A DNA stretch of 64,000 nucleotides from assembly GCA_903910555.1 (NCBI GenBank), contig CAIVZZ010000001.1:124001-188000 (forward strand), written 5' to 3'. Shown here in pieces: positions 52,245-62,052 of the stretch (the stretch's first letter is position 1; every line of letters begins with the position of its first letter). A program made the translations under genes and the position numbers. Below the pieces are notes generated by a model that saw only the letters and a list, made by a program, of their open reading frames with translations, ran no database searches and was not told the DNA's origin. Source of the DNA: an uncultured Gemmatimonadota bacterium (GTDB lineage: Bacteria; Gemmatimonadota; Gemmatimonadetes; Gemmatimonadales; Gemmatimonadaceae).

Positions 52245-55200
52245 ATGAGTCTCACCGCCCTGTTCATCAAGCGCCCGGTCATGACGATCCTGATCATGCT
52301 CGGGATCCTGGTGTTCGGTATCGTTTCATATCGCCGGCTTCCGGTCAGCGATCTCCCGACCGTCGACTTCCCGACGCTCAGCGTCAACGCGAATCTTCCG
52401 GGCGCGAGTCCGGAAACCATGGCGGCCACAGTCGCGACGCCGCTTGAAAAAGCGTTCTCCGCGGTCGCCGGCATCGATGAAATCGTCTCGACGAGCAGCC
52501 TCGGCGGCACCAACATCACGCTGACGTTCTCGCTCGATCGCGACATCGAATCCGCGGCACAGGACGTGAACGCCGCGATTTCAAAAACGCTTCCGCTGCT
52601 CCCGCCGCAGATTCTGCCGCCGTCGTACAGAAAATCGAATCCGTCGATGGCGCCGATTCTCAACATCGCGCTGACGTCGAACGATCTCCCGCTCACCGAA
52701 CTCGACGAGTACGCCGAAACGACCATCGCGCAGCAGCTCTCGATGGTCGAGGGCGTGGCGCAGGTCAACGTGTTCGGCTCGATGAAGTACGCCGTGCGCG
52801 TGCAGCTCGATCCGTCGAAGCTTGCGAGTCTCGGCATCAGCGTCTCGCAGGTCGCGAACCAGATCGGCCTGAACAACGTGATGCTGCCGACCGGCGTGCT
52901 CTACGGCCGCGACAAGACACTCACGGTGACGGCAACCGGACAGATGTCGAACGCGGCGCAGTTCCGCACGCTGATCATCGCGTACAAGAATGGCGCGCCG
53001 GTGCGACTGGGCGATGTCGGTTCAGTGCTCGATGACATTCAGAACAACAAGAACGCTTCATGGTACGACTCGAAAGGCGTTGCCGAGCGCACCGTGAATC
53101 TGATGATCACGCGGCAGCCGGGGACGAACACGGTCGACGTCGCGAGCCGCGTGCGCACCGTGCTGGCGAACATCGAGAAGGGACTGCCGGCATCACTCAA
53201 GGTGCACATCCAGTACGACCGCTCCGATTCGATTCAGCGCGCCGTGGCGGATGTGAAGTTCTCGCTGATCGTCGCGCTCGTGCTGGTCATCGCGGTGATT
53301 TTCCTGTTCCTGCGCAGTGCGGTCGCGACGCTCATTCCGAGCCTGACGCTGCCGATGTCGATCATCGGCACGTTCTCGGTGATGTACGTGCTCGACTTCA
53401 GCATCGACAATCTCTCGCTGATGGCGCTGACGCTCGCGGTGGGATTCGTCGTCGACGATGCGATCGTGATGCTCGAAAACATCGTGCGCCACATGGAGAT
53501 GGGAAAAGCGCCGATGAAGGCGGCGTTCGAGGGCGCGCAGGAAGTCGGATTCACGATTCTCTCGATGACGCTCTCCCTCGCAGCGGTCTTCATTCCGCTG
53601 ATGTTCATGGGTGGCATTATTGGACGGCTCTTCAAGGAATTCGCGATCACGATCATGGTCGCCATTCTCGTGTCGGGCTTCGTCTCGCTGTCGCTGACGC
53701 CGATGCTTTGCAGCCGGCTGCTCAAGCCGCATAAAGATCAGGCGCACGGGCGCTTTTACAATTGGACCGAGAGCATTTTCGACGCGACGCTGCATACATA
53801 TGAGCGAAGCCTCGGCTGGGTGATGAAGCACCGTCCGGCGATGGTCGCGTTCTCGGTTTTGATTCTCGTGCTGACCGCCGGACTGTGGCAGGTAATTCCA
53901 AAGGGACTGTTTCCACCCGATGACACCGGCTCCCTCAACGGCACGACTGAAGCCGCGCAGGGGACTTCGTTCACCGAGATGGTGCGCCTGCAGAAAATTG
54001 CGATGGCACGTCTCGAGAAAGACACGAACCTCGTGTCGTTCACGTCGTCCGCGGGCGGCGGCGGCGGCTCGACCAACCAGGGCCAGCTCAACGTTACGCT
54101 CAAGCCGCTTGGCCAGCGTCCGTCGGCCGACCTGATGGTGGCCGAGCTGACGCGGCGCATGTCCGGCATCCCGGGGCTCTCGGTGTTCTTCTCGAACCCG
54201 CCGGCCATTCGTATCGGCGGACGTTCTACAAAAACGCTCTACCAGTTCACGCTTCGCGGCAGCGACATCTCAACCCTGTACTCTGAAGCGACGAAGCTGT
54301 TGTACGAGATGCAGGCCGAGCCGATGCTGACGGGCGTGACATCGGACCTGCTGAACACCAGTCCGATCCTGAACGTCAAAATCGATCGTACGCGCGCGCT
54401 CGCACTCGGCGTCTCGCCGTCGGCCATCGAAAATGCGCTGGCAAACGCGTACAACCAGCAGCAGGTCTCGACGATCTACACGCCGACCAACGAATACTGG
54501 GTGGTGATGGAGACCGTGCCGAGCGCGCAGTTGGACGCATCGGCGCTGGAGAAATTTTTCGTGCCCGGCACGAATCGCGCGATTCCGCTCTCAGATGTCG
54601 CGACGTTCGAACACATCGTGGGACCGCTGAGCATCGCGCACTCCGGGCAGATGGCGTCGGTGACGATTTCGTTCAACCTCGCGCCGAACATCTCGCTCGG
54701 TGCGGCAACGGATCAGGTAAACAAGCTCGCGCTGAAGACGCTCCCGTCGACGATCACCTACGGATTCGCGGGAACGGCGCAGGCATTCCAGCAGTCGCAG
54801 CAGGGACTCGGCATTCTGCTGCTGATCACGATCTTCATCATTTACATCATTCTCGGAATTCTGTACGAGAGCTTCATCCACCCGATAACGATTCTTACCG
54901 GCCTCCCGTTTGCGGCATTCGGCGCGCTCGGCACACTGTGGATCACGCACATCGAGCTCGGCGTATATGGCTACGTCGGGATCATCATGCTGATCGGCAT
55001 CGTGAAGAAGAACGCGATCATGATGATCGATTTTGCGATCGCACACGAACGCGAGGAGCATTCGACACCCGCCGAGGCGATCATGCAGGCCGCGAGCGTG
55101 CGGTTCCGTCCGATCATGATGACGACAGTCTCGGCCATCGCGGGAACCCTTCCAATCGCCATCGGAGTTGGTGCGAGCGCGGCGTCGCGCCGGCCACTCG

Positions 55201-55391
55201 GCATTTCGGTGGTCGGCGGTCTCGTCTTTTCGCAGATCGTAACGCTGTACGTCACCCCCGTCTTCTATACCTACCTCGACGAGTTCCAGTCGTGGTTCGG
55301 TCGGGTATCGTCGGGCAAACGGCGCGTCAAAGCGCCTGGCACGCCGGCGCTCGCCGGCGCCGGTCACGCCTCGACGATCGCCGACTCATGA
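52245..55391 (+). CDS. RND multidrug efflux pump (first of a pair, MdtB-like)
   Basis: 1048 residues with the full AcrB-family layout: TM1 (VMTILIMLGILVFGIVSY), the first porter domain, the TM2-6 block containing the proton-relay Asp-Asp in LAVGFVVDDAIVMLEN, the second porter domain and TM8-12, with the Lys in IVKKNAIMMIDFA. It is of the hydrophobe/amphiphile efflux class. Closest by arrangement to MdtB/MdtC, where two different pumps form one trimer. The ATG at 52245 follows GGAG. The next pump gene starts 16 bp after its stop. Confidence 0.93.
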   Translation: MSLTALFIKRPVMTILIMLGILVFGIVSYRRLPVSDLPTVDFPTLSVNANLPGASPETMAATVATPLEKAFSAVAGIDEIVSTSSLGGTNITLTFSLDRDIESAAQDVNAAISKTLPLLPPQILPPSYRKSNPSMAPILNIALTSNDLPLTELDEYAETTIAQQLSMVEGVAQVNVFGSMKYAVRVQLDPSKLASLGISVSQVANQIGLNNVMLPTGVLYGRDKTLTVTATGQMSNAAQFRTLIIAYKNGAPVRLGDVGSVLDDIQNNKNASWYDSKGVAERTVNLMITRQPGTNTVDVASRVRTVLANIEKGLPASLKVHIQYDRSDSIQRAVADVKFSLIVALVLVIAVIFLFLRSAVATLIPSLTLPMSIIGTFSVMYVLDFSIDNLSLMALTLAVGFVVDDAIVMLENIVRHMEMGKAPMKAAFEGAQEVGFTILSMTLSLAAVFIPLMFMGGIIGRLFKEFAITIMVAILVSGFVSLSLTPMLCSRLLKPHKDQAHGRFYNWTESIFDATLHTYERSLGWVMKHRPAMVAFSVLILVLTAGLWQVIPKGLFPPDDTGSLNGTTEAAQGTSFTEMVRLQKIAMARLEKDTNLVSFTSSAGGGGGSTNQGQLNVTLKPLGQRPSADLMVAELTRRMSGIPGLSVFFSNPPAIRIGGRSTKTLYQFTLRGSDISTLYSEATKLLYEMQAEPMLTGVTSDLLNTSPILNVKIDRTRALALGVSPSAIENALANAYNQQQVSTIYTPTNEYWVVMETVPSAQLDASALEKFFVPGTNRAIPLSDVATFEHIVGPLSIAHSGQMASVTISFNLAPNISLGAATDQVNKLALKTLPSTITYGFAGTAQAFQQSQQGLGILLLITIFIIYIILGILYESFIHPITILTGLPFAAFGALGTLWITHIELGVYGYVGIIMLIGIVKKNAIMMIDFAIAHEREEHSTPAEAIMQAASVRFRPIMMTTVSAIAGTLPIAIGVGASAASRRPLGISVVGGLVFSQIVTLYVTPVFYTYLDEFQSWFGRVSSGKRRVKAPGTPALAGAGHASTIADS

Positions 55392-55407
55392 TGAGAGTGC
55401 ATCGCGC

Positions 55408-58400
55408 ATGGATTTAACAACGCTGTTCATCCGCCGGCCGGTCATGACGACGCTCATCATGATCGCGATTCTCGTGTTCGGTATTGTGGCGTATCAGGAA
55501 TTGCCGGTGAGCGATCTCCCGAACGTCGACTTTCCGACGATCACGGTCACGGCGCTGCTCCCCGGCACCGCGCCGCAGACCATGGCGGCGACCGTCGCGA
55601 CTCCGCTGGAAAAAGCATTCTCGACGATCGCCGGCATCGACAACATGACGTCGACGTCGAGCCTCGGGCAGTCGCAGATCGTCGTGCAGTTTGCACTCGA
55701 CCGGAACATCGACGCCGCGGCGCAGGATGTGCAGGCCGCGATCGCGCAGACGCTGCGCCAGCTTCCGCTCGGCATCATTCCGCCTTCGTACCAGAAAACA
55801 AATCCCGCCGACGCGCCGATCCTCACGCTCGCGCTGACTTCGGCGCAGGAGCGGCTGTCCGTTCTGGACGAGTACGGCGAGACGACGATTGCGCAGCGCC
55901 TGTCGATGGTCGGCGGTGTCGCGCAGGTGCTCGTGTACGGCACGCAGAAATACGCCGTGCGATTGCAGATGGATCCATCCGAGCTCGCATCGCGCGGGAT
56001 CGCGTTGGAGGACGTGCTCACCGCCGTCACGAGCCAGAATGTCAATCTGCCGACCGGTGTGCTGTGGGGTCCGAAAACCGCACTGACAATTCAGGCCAGC
56101 GGTCAGCTCGACAACGCCGCGGCGTTCAAGGACATCATCGTCGCCTACCGCAACGGCGCGCCGGTGCACTTGAGCGAGCTGGGACGCATCACGGACGACG
56201 TGCAGAACAACAAGACGGCGAGCTGGTACAACGGCGAGCCGGCGATCGTGCTCGCGATTCAGCGCCAGCCGGGCACGAACACGGTCGAAGTCACGAACAA
56301 GGTGAAGGCCGCGCTCGCGAAACTGCAGACCGAAATTCCGCCGACGGTGAAAGTCGGCATTCTGTACGACCGTTCCGCCACCATCGAATCGTCCGTGGAC
56401 GACGTGAAGTTCACGCTCGTGCTGACGCTCGCGCTCGTCGTCGGCGTGATCTTCCTCTTCCTGAGAAATTTCTCAGCCACCGTCATCCCGAGCCTCGCGC
56501 TGCCGATGTCGATCATCGGCACGTTCTCGGTGATGTACATGCTGAACTACAGCCTCGACAACCTTTCGCTCATGGCGCTGACACTCGCCGTGGGCTTCGT
56601 GGTTGACGACGCGATCGTGATGCTCGAGAACATCGTGCGCCATCTCGAAATGGGAAAATCGAAGATGGACGCCGCGATCGATGGCGCGCGCGAAGTTGGA
56701 TTTACGATTCTCTCGATGACCTTTTCGCTTGCGGCGGTGTTCATCCCGTTCTTGTTCATGGGCGGCATCATCGGCAAGCTGTTCCATGAATTCGCCGTGA
56801 CGATCGGCGTTGCCATTCTCGTGTCGGGCGTCGTTTCGCTCACCCTGACGCCGATGCTCTCGAGCCGCTTCCTGCGTTCGAGCCATAACGACACGCACGG
56901 CAAACTGTTCCAGCTCTCCGAACGTTTCTTTGACGCGTGGCTCGGTGTGTACGAGCGAAGCCTCGCATGGGTCATGGACCGCCGGCCGCTGGCGCTCGCG
57001 TTCTCAGCAGTGATTCTCATCGCAACCGGGGCGCTGTTCTGGACCACGCCGAAGGGGCTTTTCCCGACGGATGACACGGGCCAGCTCCTGGTAACGACTG
57101 AAGCCGCCGAGGGCGTGTCGTACGACGCACTCGTCGCGCATCAGGCCGACGTCGCAAAGACGATTGCGAAAGATCCCGACGTGCACGCCGTGACATCGTC
57201 CGTCGGAACGACGGCCGCGGCGAACCAGGGGCAGATGACGATCGACCTCAAGCCGATCGACGAACGCCACCGCAGCGCTGATCAGATCGCGCGCGACCTT
57301 ACCGCCGCCACCGCCGGCGCGAAGGACATGACGACGTTCATTCAGAATCCACCGGCGATTTCAATCGGCGGACTCGCGACGAAGAGCTTGTATCAGTACA
57401 CGCTGCAGGGCGGCGACATCATATCGCTGAACAGCGCTGCATCACAGCTTCAGGCGCGCCTCCGCGCGCTGCCGATCCTCACCGATGTGACGAGCGATCT
57501 GCTGATTCAGAATCCGCAGGTGACCGTCGATATCAACCGCGAGGCCGCGGGCCAGCTCGGTGTATCGGCGAGCGAAATTGAGAACACACTCTACGACGCA
57601 TTCGGTCAGCGTCAGGTGTCGACGATCTACACGGCGACGAACGAGTTCTGGGTCGTGATGGAAGTGCTGCCGCAATACCAGACCGATGTCGGCTCGCTCG
57701 GATCACTGTATGTGCGGTCGACGCGCGGCCCGGTCGTGCCGCTCAGTTCAGTCGCAAAGTTCAACTACACGGTTGGCCCCGTGACGGTGAACCATTCGGG
57801 TCAGATCCCGGCGGTAAACATCTCGTTCAACCTCGCACCGGGTGTCTCGCTTGGCACCGCGGTCGACGCAGTGAAGAAGGAGGCGGCGGCGATCCTTCCG
57901 CCGACGATCGCGTCGAGTTTCTCCGGAATCGCACAAGCGTTCATGAGCACGCAGCAGGGCCTGCTCGTGCTCCTCATTCTCGCGGTGTTCGTGATTTACG
58001 TGATCCTCGGCGTGCTCTATGAGAGCTTCATTCACCCGATCACGATTCTCACCGGTTTGCCGTTCGCGGCGTTCGGTGCGCTCGTCACGCTGATTCTTGC
58101 CGGAATGGATCTCGACATGTACGGCTTCGTCGGCATCATCATGCTGATCGGCATTGTCGAGAAAAATGCGATCATGATGATCGACTTCGCTGTTGAAGCG
58201 CAGAAAAATTCCAAAAAGAATCCGACCGAAGCGATTCTCGAGGCCGCGAGCGTGCGCTTCCGTCCGATCATGATGACGACGATGGCCGCGCTCATGGGAG
58301 CGATTCCGATCGCGGTGGGCTGGGGCGCGGGCGCGGCAACGCGCCGTCCGCTCGGTGTCGCGGTGGTCGGCGGACTCGCGTTCTCGCAGCTGGTGACGCT

Positions 58401-58518
58401 GTACGTCACGCCGGTGTTCTTCACCTACTTCGAAGAACTGCAGGAGCGCTTTCAGGGCAGCCCGTCGGCTGAGCCAACGCCGCTCGCGGCTACACCGCCG
58501 CAGCCCGCCAAAGCGTAA
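55408..58518 (+). CDS. RND multidrug efflux pump (second of a pair, MdtC-like)
   Basis: 1036 residues, clearly similar to its neighbour over the whole length. The same landmarks occur: LPVSDLPNVDFPTITV, LAVGFVVDDAIVMLEN and IVEKNAIMMIDFA, where the neighbour has Lys in place of this Glu before the conserved Lys-Asn. Two tandem pumps with one adaptor suggest a heterotrimer like MdtBC. A perfect hairpin (58550-58584) follows and probably ends the transcript. Confidence 0.93.
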   Translation: MDLTTLFIRRPVMTTLIMIAILVFGIVAYQELPVSDLPNVDFPTITVTALLPGTAPQTMAATVATPLEKAFSTIAGIDNMTSTSSLGQSQIVVQFALDRNIDAAAQDVQAAIAQTLRQLPLGIIPPSYQKTNPADAPILTLALTSAQERLSVLDEYGETTIAQRLSMVGGVAQVLVYGTQKYAVRLQMDPSELASRGIALEDVLTAVTSQNVNLPTGVLWGPKTALTIQASGQLDNAAAFKDIIVAYRNGAPVHLSELGRITDDVQNNKTASWYNGEPAIVLAIQRQPGTNTVEVTNKVKAALAKLQTEIPPTVKVGILYDRSATIESSVDDVKFTLVLTLALVVGVIFLFLRNFSATVIPSLALPMSIIGTFSVMYMLNYSLDNLSLMALTLAVGFVVDDAIVMLENIVRHLEMGKSKMDAAIDGAREVGFTILSMTFSLAAVFIPFLFMGGIIGKLFHEFAVTIGVAILVSGVVSLTLTPMLSSRFLRSSHNDTHGKLFQLSERFFDAWLGVYERSLAWVMDRRPLALAFSAVILIATGALFWTTPKGLFPTDDTGQLLVTTEAAEGVSYDALVAHQADVAKTIAKDPDVHAVTSSVGTTAAANQGQMTIDLKPIDERHRSADQIARDLTAATAGAKDMTTFIQNPPAISIGGLATKSLYQYTLQGGDIISLNSAASQLQARLRALPILTDVTSDLLIQNPQVTVDINREAAGQLGVSASEIENTLYDAFGQRQVSTIYTATNEFWVVMEVLPQYQTDVGSLGSLYVRSTRGPVVPLSSVAKFNYTVGPVTVNHSGQIPAVNISFNLAPGVSLGTAVDAVKKEAAAILPPTIASSFSGIAQAFMSTQQGLLVLLILAVFVIYVILGVLYESFIHPITILTGLPFAAFGALVTLILAGMDLDMYGFVGIIMLIGIVEKNAIMMIDFAVEAQKNSKKNPTEAILEAASVRFRPIMMTTMAALMGAIPIAVGWGAGAATRRPLGVAVVGGLAFSQLVTLYVTPVFFTYFEELQERFQGSPSAEPTPLAATPPQPAKA

Positions 58519-58520
58519 CT

Positions 58521-58540
58521 CAGCGCAGCTCAGCGCAGCT
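58521..58540 (+). repeat. Two tandem copies of a 10-bp unit
   Basis: CAGCGCAGCT occurs twice in a row immediately after the RND stop codon, just before the hairpin. A slippage product is likely. Confidence 0.7.
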
Positions 58541-58549
58541 CGCCGAGTC

Positions 58550-58584
58550 GTGCGGAACTGGGACGCCCCGTCCCAGTTCCGCAC
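58550..58584 (+). terminator. 16-bp perfect stem-loop after the RND genes
   Basis: GTGCGGAACTGGGACG pairs perfectly with 58569-58584 around a CCC loop, 31 bp past the second pump. The stem is very stable, but no U-run follows; termination is inferred from strength and place. Confidence 0.6.
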
Positions 58585-58715
58585 AGCATAGTCGGCGCCG
58601 CGGTAGTCCAATCATTGATGGCAACATGACTTAGCCGCGCCGGTGCGCGGCACGTTTGATGCACATGCGTCACCCGGGAATCTGCGATCGTCGATCCAGA
58701 ATACGGGAGAACTTT

Positions 58716-61199
58716 GTGGACATCTGGCTAAAAGACTTCGCGTTCGGCATCCGAACGCTGCGCAAGAACCCGGCGTTTGCGATCACCGCGCTCGTGACGC
58801 TCGCACTCGGCATCGGCGCAAGCACCGCGATTTTCAGCGTGGTCAACGCGGTTCTGCTCAAGCCTCTCCCGTACACGCAGGCCGACCGGCTCGTGATCGT
58901 CACGTCGGACATGCACAATCGCCATGTCACGGATTTTCAGATTGCACCCGGCGATCTCAAGGACATTCGCGATCAGATCAAGGCACTCGAAAGTGTTGCG
59001 GGTGTCATCACCTTTCAGACGCCGCTCACCGGCGATGAATCGGATCCGGTGCAGGTACGGGGCGGACTCGCGACGACAAATCTTTTTTCACTGCTCGGCG
59101 TGAAAATGGCCACCGGCCGCGACTTCAACGACGATGACGCGACCCCGCCGCCGCCGCCACCCGCGGCAGTGGCCGGTGCGGTAATTATTCCGCCGGTGCC
59201 GGTGCAGGTCAGCGCGATTCTGAGCTATCAGTTCTGGCAGCGCCGCTACGGCGGCGATCCAAAAATTGTCGGCAAAATCGTGACAGTCGGCGGAAATCAC
59301 GCGTTGATTGTCGGCGTCGCCGGACCGCAATTCGAGCTGCTCTTTCCGGCGCGTATGGGCATCACGCGCATTCCGGACGTCATCACCGCGTCGCGCATCA
59401 ACCTCGACGGCGCGTCTCGAATCAATGTCATTTTTCGCCTGATCGGACGCCTCAAGCCGGGCGCGAGCGTCGGCGAGGCACAAGCGCAGCTCGATGCGCT
59501 TGGCGCCGACCTGCGCAAACAATTTCCAATCAAGCAAACCGCCGGCGTGTATTTCCGCGCGGAGCCCATGCACGAAAACCTGGTCGCGGACGTCCGGCCC
59601 ATCGTCCTCGCGCTGATGGGCGCCGTGGTGTTCGTGCTGCTGATTGCTTGCGCGAACGTCGCGAATCTGATCCTCGTGCGCACATCGCGCCGTGAACGCG
59701 AGCTCGCCGTGCGTGCCGCGCTGGGTGGCAGCCGCGGACGGCTCGTGCGCCAGATGCTCTCCGAAGCGGTCGTGCTCTCGGTCGGCGGTTCGTTGCTTGG
59801 GCTCGTACTCGCCGACGCCGGCGTGAAGATGCTGCTCTCGATCGGACCCGCGAACCTGCCGCGCGTCGAGGACGTGCAGCTCGATCCAACGGTGCTCGTG
59901 TTCACTATGCTCGCAGGTCTTGTCGCGGCTGCCGTGTTCGGCGTTGTACCCGCGCTCCGCGCGTCGCGCCCCGATTTGATTGGCATTCTTCGACAGAGCG
60001 GGCGCATGTCGGAACTCGGCGGCGGGCGCACGCTGCGCAGCGGCGTGGTGATGGCAGAAGTGGCGCTCGCATTCGTGCTGTTGATCGGAAGCGGCCTGAT
60101 GTTCCGCAGTTTCATGACACTCGCGAATACGAATCCGGGCTACGATCCGAACGGCCTGATGACGTTCAGCGTGCAGGTCACCAAGCGGCTGCCCGAGGAA
60201 CGGCAGGCGTGGGTGAACGCGATGCATCAGAAACTCGCGGCGATACCCGGCGTGACCGGCGTGACGTTTGTGTTTCCGCTGCCGCTGGATGGCACCGAGG
60301 CGAACGTGCGGTATGGCACCGAGAGCGCCGTGACCGATGCCGCCGCCTTCCAGCAGGCAAACTTGCACGTCGTGATTCCGGGTTATTTCGACGTGATGCG
60401 CACTCGCATTCTCGACGGCCGTGATTTCACCGAGGCGGACAACATTCAGGCGGGACACGCGATCATCATCGACAATCTGCTCGCGGCGAAAGCGTTTCCC
60501 GGTGAGCGTGCGGTGGGAAAACGGCTATTCATGCGCTCGCGCGCCAACGATCCCGAGTGGATGGACATCGTCGGAGTGGTCGCGCACGAGCGGCATCAGG
60601 GACTCGCGACGGATGGCCGCGAAGCCGTCTTCATGCCCGATGGTGAATTTGGATTCGGCGCCGGCGCACGCTGGGTACTGCGAACGAATGGCGATCCTCG
60701 CCAACTCGCAGCTGCCGCGCGCGCGGCGTCCGCCTCGATCGATCCGCTGGTGCCTGTCGCCGAAATGAAGCCGATGTCGGATTTCGTCGATTCCGCACGC
60801 GCACCGACACGCTTTGCGCTGATTCTCATCGGAATTTTTGCGGGTATCGCCGTCCTGCTCTCCGGCATCGGATTGTATGGCGTGCTCTCGACTGTGGTGC
60901 GTCAGCGCACAGCAGAGATCGGGGTGCGTATGGCGCTTGGGTCGTCAAAACAGGAGATCTTCCGGCTGGTCATCGGCCAGGGAATCCGATTGAGCCTTTC
61001 GGGAATCGGACTCGGACTCGCCGCGGCGTTTGCGCTCACCCGCGTGATGAGCGGCATGCTCGTGGGTGTGGCACCGACGGATCCGCTTACGTTCGGTGTG
61101 GTCGCGCTGCTGTTCTTCGCCATCGCTGCCGTGGCCTGCTGGCTTCCGGCGCGCCGCGCCGCCGGGCTCGATCCGATCGCAGCACTCCGTGATGAATAA
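58716..61199 (+). CDS. ADOP-type ABC permease
   Basis: 827 residues from the GTG at 58716, which has GGGAGAACTTT before it; upstream ATG codons near 58656 lack a site. The protein begins VDIWLKDFAFGIRTLRKNP, then TM1 and two MacB/FtsX halves: VFVLLIACANVANLILVRT in the first, GVVMAEVALAFVLLIGSGLM in the second, ending LPARRAAGLDPIAALRDE. A Pro-rich loop (PPPPPPAAVAG) sits in the first periplasmic domain. No ATPase is adjacent. Confidence 0.87.
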   Translation: MDIWLKDFAFGIRTLRKNPAFAITALVTLALGIGASTAIFSVVNAVLLKPLPYTQADRLVIVTSDMHNRHVTDFQIAPGDLKDIRDQIKALESVAGVITFQTPLTGDESDPVQVRGGLATTNLFSLLGVKMATGRDFNDDDATPPPPPPAAVAGAVIIPPVPVQVSAILSYQFWQRRYGGDPKIVGKIVTVGGNHALIVGVAGPQFELLFPARMGITRIPDVITASRINLDGASRINVIFRLIGRLKPGASVGEAQAQLDALGADLRKQFPIKQTAGVYFRAEPMHENLVADVRPIVLALMGAVVFVLLIACANVANLILVRTSRRERELAVRAALGGSRGRLVRQMLSEAVVLSVGGSLLGLVLADAGVKMLLSIGPANLPRVEDVQLDPTVLVFTMLAGLVAAAVFGVVPALRASRPDLIGILRQSGRMSELGGGRTLRSGVVMAEVALAFVLLIGSGLMFRSFMTLANTNPGYDPNGLMTFSVQVTKRLPEERQAWVNAMHQKLAAIPGVTGVTFVFPLPLDGTEANVRYGTESAVTDAAAFQQANLHVVIPGYFDVMRTRILDGRDFTEADNIQAGHAIIIDNLLAAKAFPGERAVGKRLFMRSRANDPEWMDIVGVVAHERHQGLATDGREAVFMPDGEFGFGAGARWVLRTNGDPRQLAAAARAASASIDPLVPVAEMKPMSDFVDSARAPTRFALILIGIFAGIAVLLSGIGLYGVLSTVVRQRTAEIGVRMALGSSKQEIFRLVIGQGIRLSLSGIGLGLAAAFALTRVMSGMLVGVAPTDPLTFGVVALLFFAIAAVACWLPARRAAGLDPIAALRDE

Positions 61200-61234
61200 G
61201 TGCTGTATGGGTTCCGAATAGGAGCGGGCCGGGC

Positions 61235-61243
61235 TGATATATT
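61235..61243 (+). promoter_or_regulatory. Extended -10 element before the rhomboid gene
   Basis: TGATATATT fits an extended -10 box (TG-N-TATATT). Transcription would begin about 7 bp later, at or next to the GTG at 61250, so the mRNA would be leaderless or nearly so. No good -35 box is seen, which extended -10 promoters can lack. Confidence 0.4.
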
Positions 61244-61249
61244 ACGCGG

Positions 61250-62026
61250 GTGTATATGACCCGCTGGGTAAAGAACCTGCTGATCGCGAACGTCGGGATG
61301 TACTTCGTCCAACAGACGATGCCCGGCGTGACCGAGTCGTTGATGTTCGTTCCATATCAGGCGATTTCGGCGCCGTGGACGATCATCACCTACATGTTCC
61401 TGCACGGAAGCATCACCCACATCCTGTTCAACATGCTCGGCCTCTGGTTCTTCGGCCCCCGTGTAGAACAGCGGCTCGGCTCCAGCCGGTTTCTCTGGCT
61501 CTATTTCCTGAGCGGCGTTTCCGGCGCACTGCTCTCACTCTGGCTCGCACCGCACTCCGCGCTCATCGGCGCCTCTGCTGCGATCTACGGAGTCCTGCTC
61601 GCGTTCGCGCGCTTCTGGCCGACTGACAAGATCCTCATCTGGGGAATTCTGCCGCTCGAAGCACGCTGGTTCGTAATCATCACGGTGATGTATGCGATTT
61701 ACAGCGGGCTGAACGGATCGACAGGCGGCGTCGCCGATTTTGCACACCTCGGCGGCTATGTGGGCGCGTATTTGTATTTGCGCTGGCTCGAGGAGGCGAC
61801 AGGGACCAAACGGTTCAAACAGCTCGCCGCGCAGCCCCTTCCCGACCGAAAGCTTACGAACTGGAAGCAGGTCGACATGCAGTCGATCCACGCGCTGAAC
61901 CGCGACGAAGTAAACCGCATCCTCGACAAAATCAGCGCGTCAGGACTGGCCAGTCTCACGTCGCAAGAGAAACAATTTCTCTCGAACTTTGTACCACCTG
62001 ACGACCGGGTAACACCGCCGTCGTAA
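61250..62026 (+). CDS. Rhomboid-family intramembrane serine protease
   Basis: 258 residues from GTG 61250 (256 from ATG 61256). Six TM segments fit the basic rhomboid core. The active site is complete: H52xxxxH57xxxN61 in HGSITHILFNM, Ser109 in GASAAIYG and His166 in DFAHLGGYVGA. The C-terminal 70 residues form a soluble tail, with a segment (ALNRDEVNRILDKISASGL) like the C-terminal helical motif seen in many bacterial rhomboids. It cuts membrane proteins within the bilayer; the substrate is unknown. The ADOP gene ends 50 bp upstream. Confidence 0.9.
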   Translation: MYMTRWVKNLLIANVGMYFVQQTMPGVTESLMFVPYQAISAPWTIITYMFLHGSITHILFNMLGLWFFGPRVEQRLGSSRFLWLYFLSGVSGALLSLWLAPHSALIGASAAIYGVLLAFARFWPTDKILIWGILPLEARWFVIITVMYAIYSGLNGSTGGVADFAHLGGYVGAYLYLRWLEEATGTKRFKQLAAQPLPDRKLTNWKQVDMQSIHALNRDEVNRILDKISASGLASLTSQEKQFLSNFVPPDDRVTPPS

Positions 62027-62052
62027 ACGGCATCAACATCAGGAGTTCGCCC

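Noticed and set aside
59088-60458. A 456-codon minus-strand open frame opposite the ADOP gene at 58716
   Set aside because: Composition (Arg, His, Gln) is that of an antisense frame; no motif recognised.
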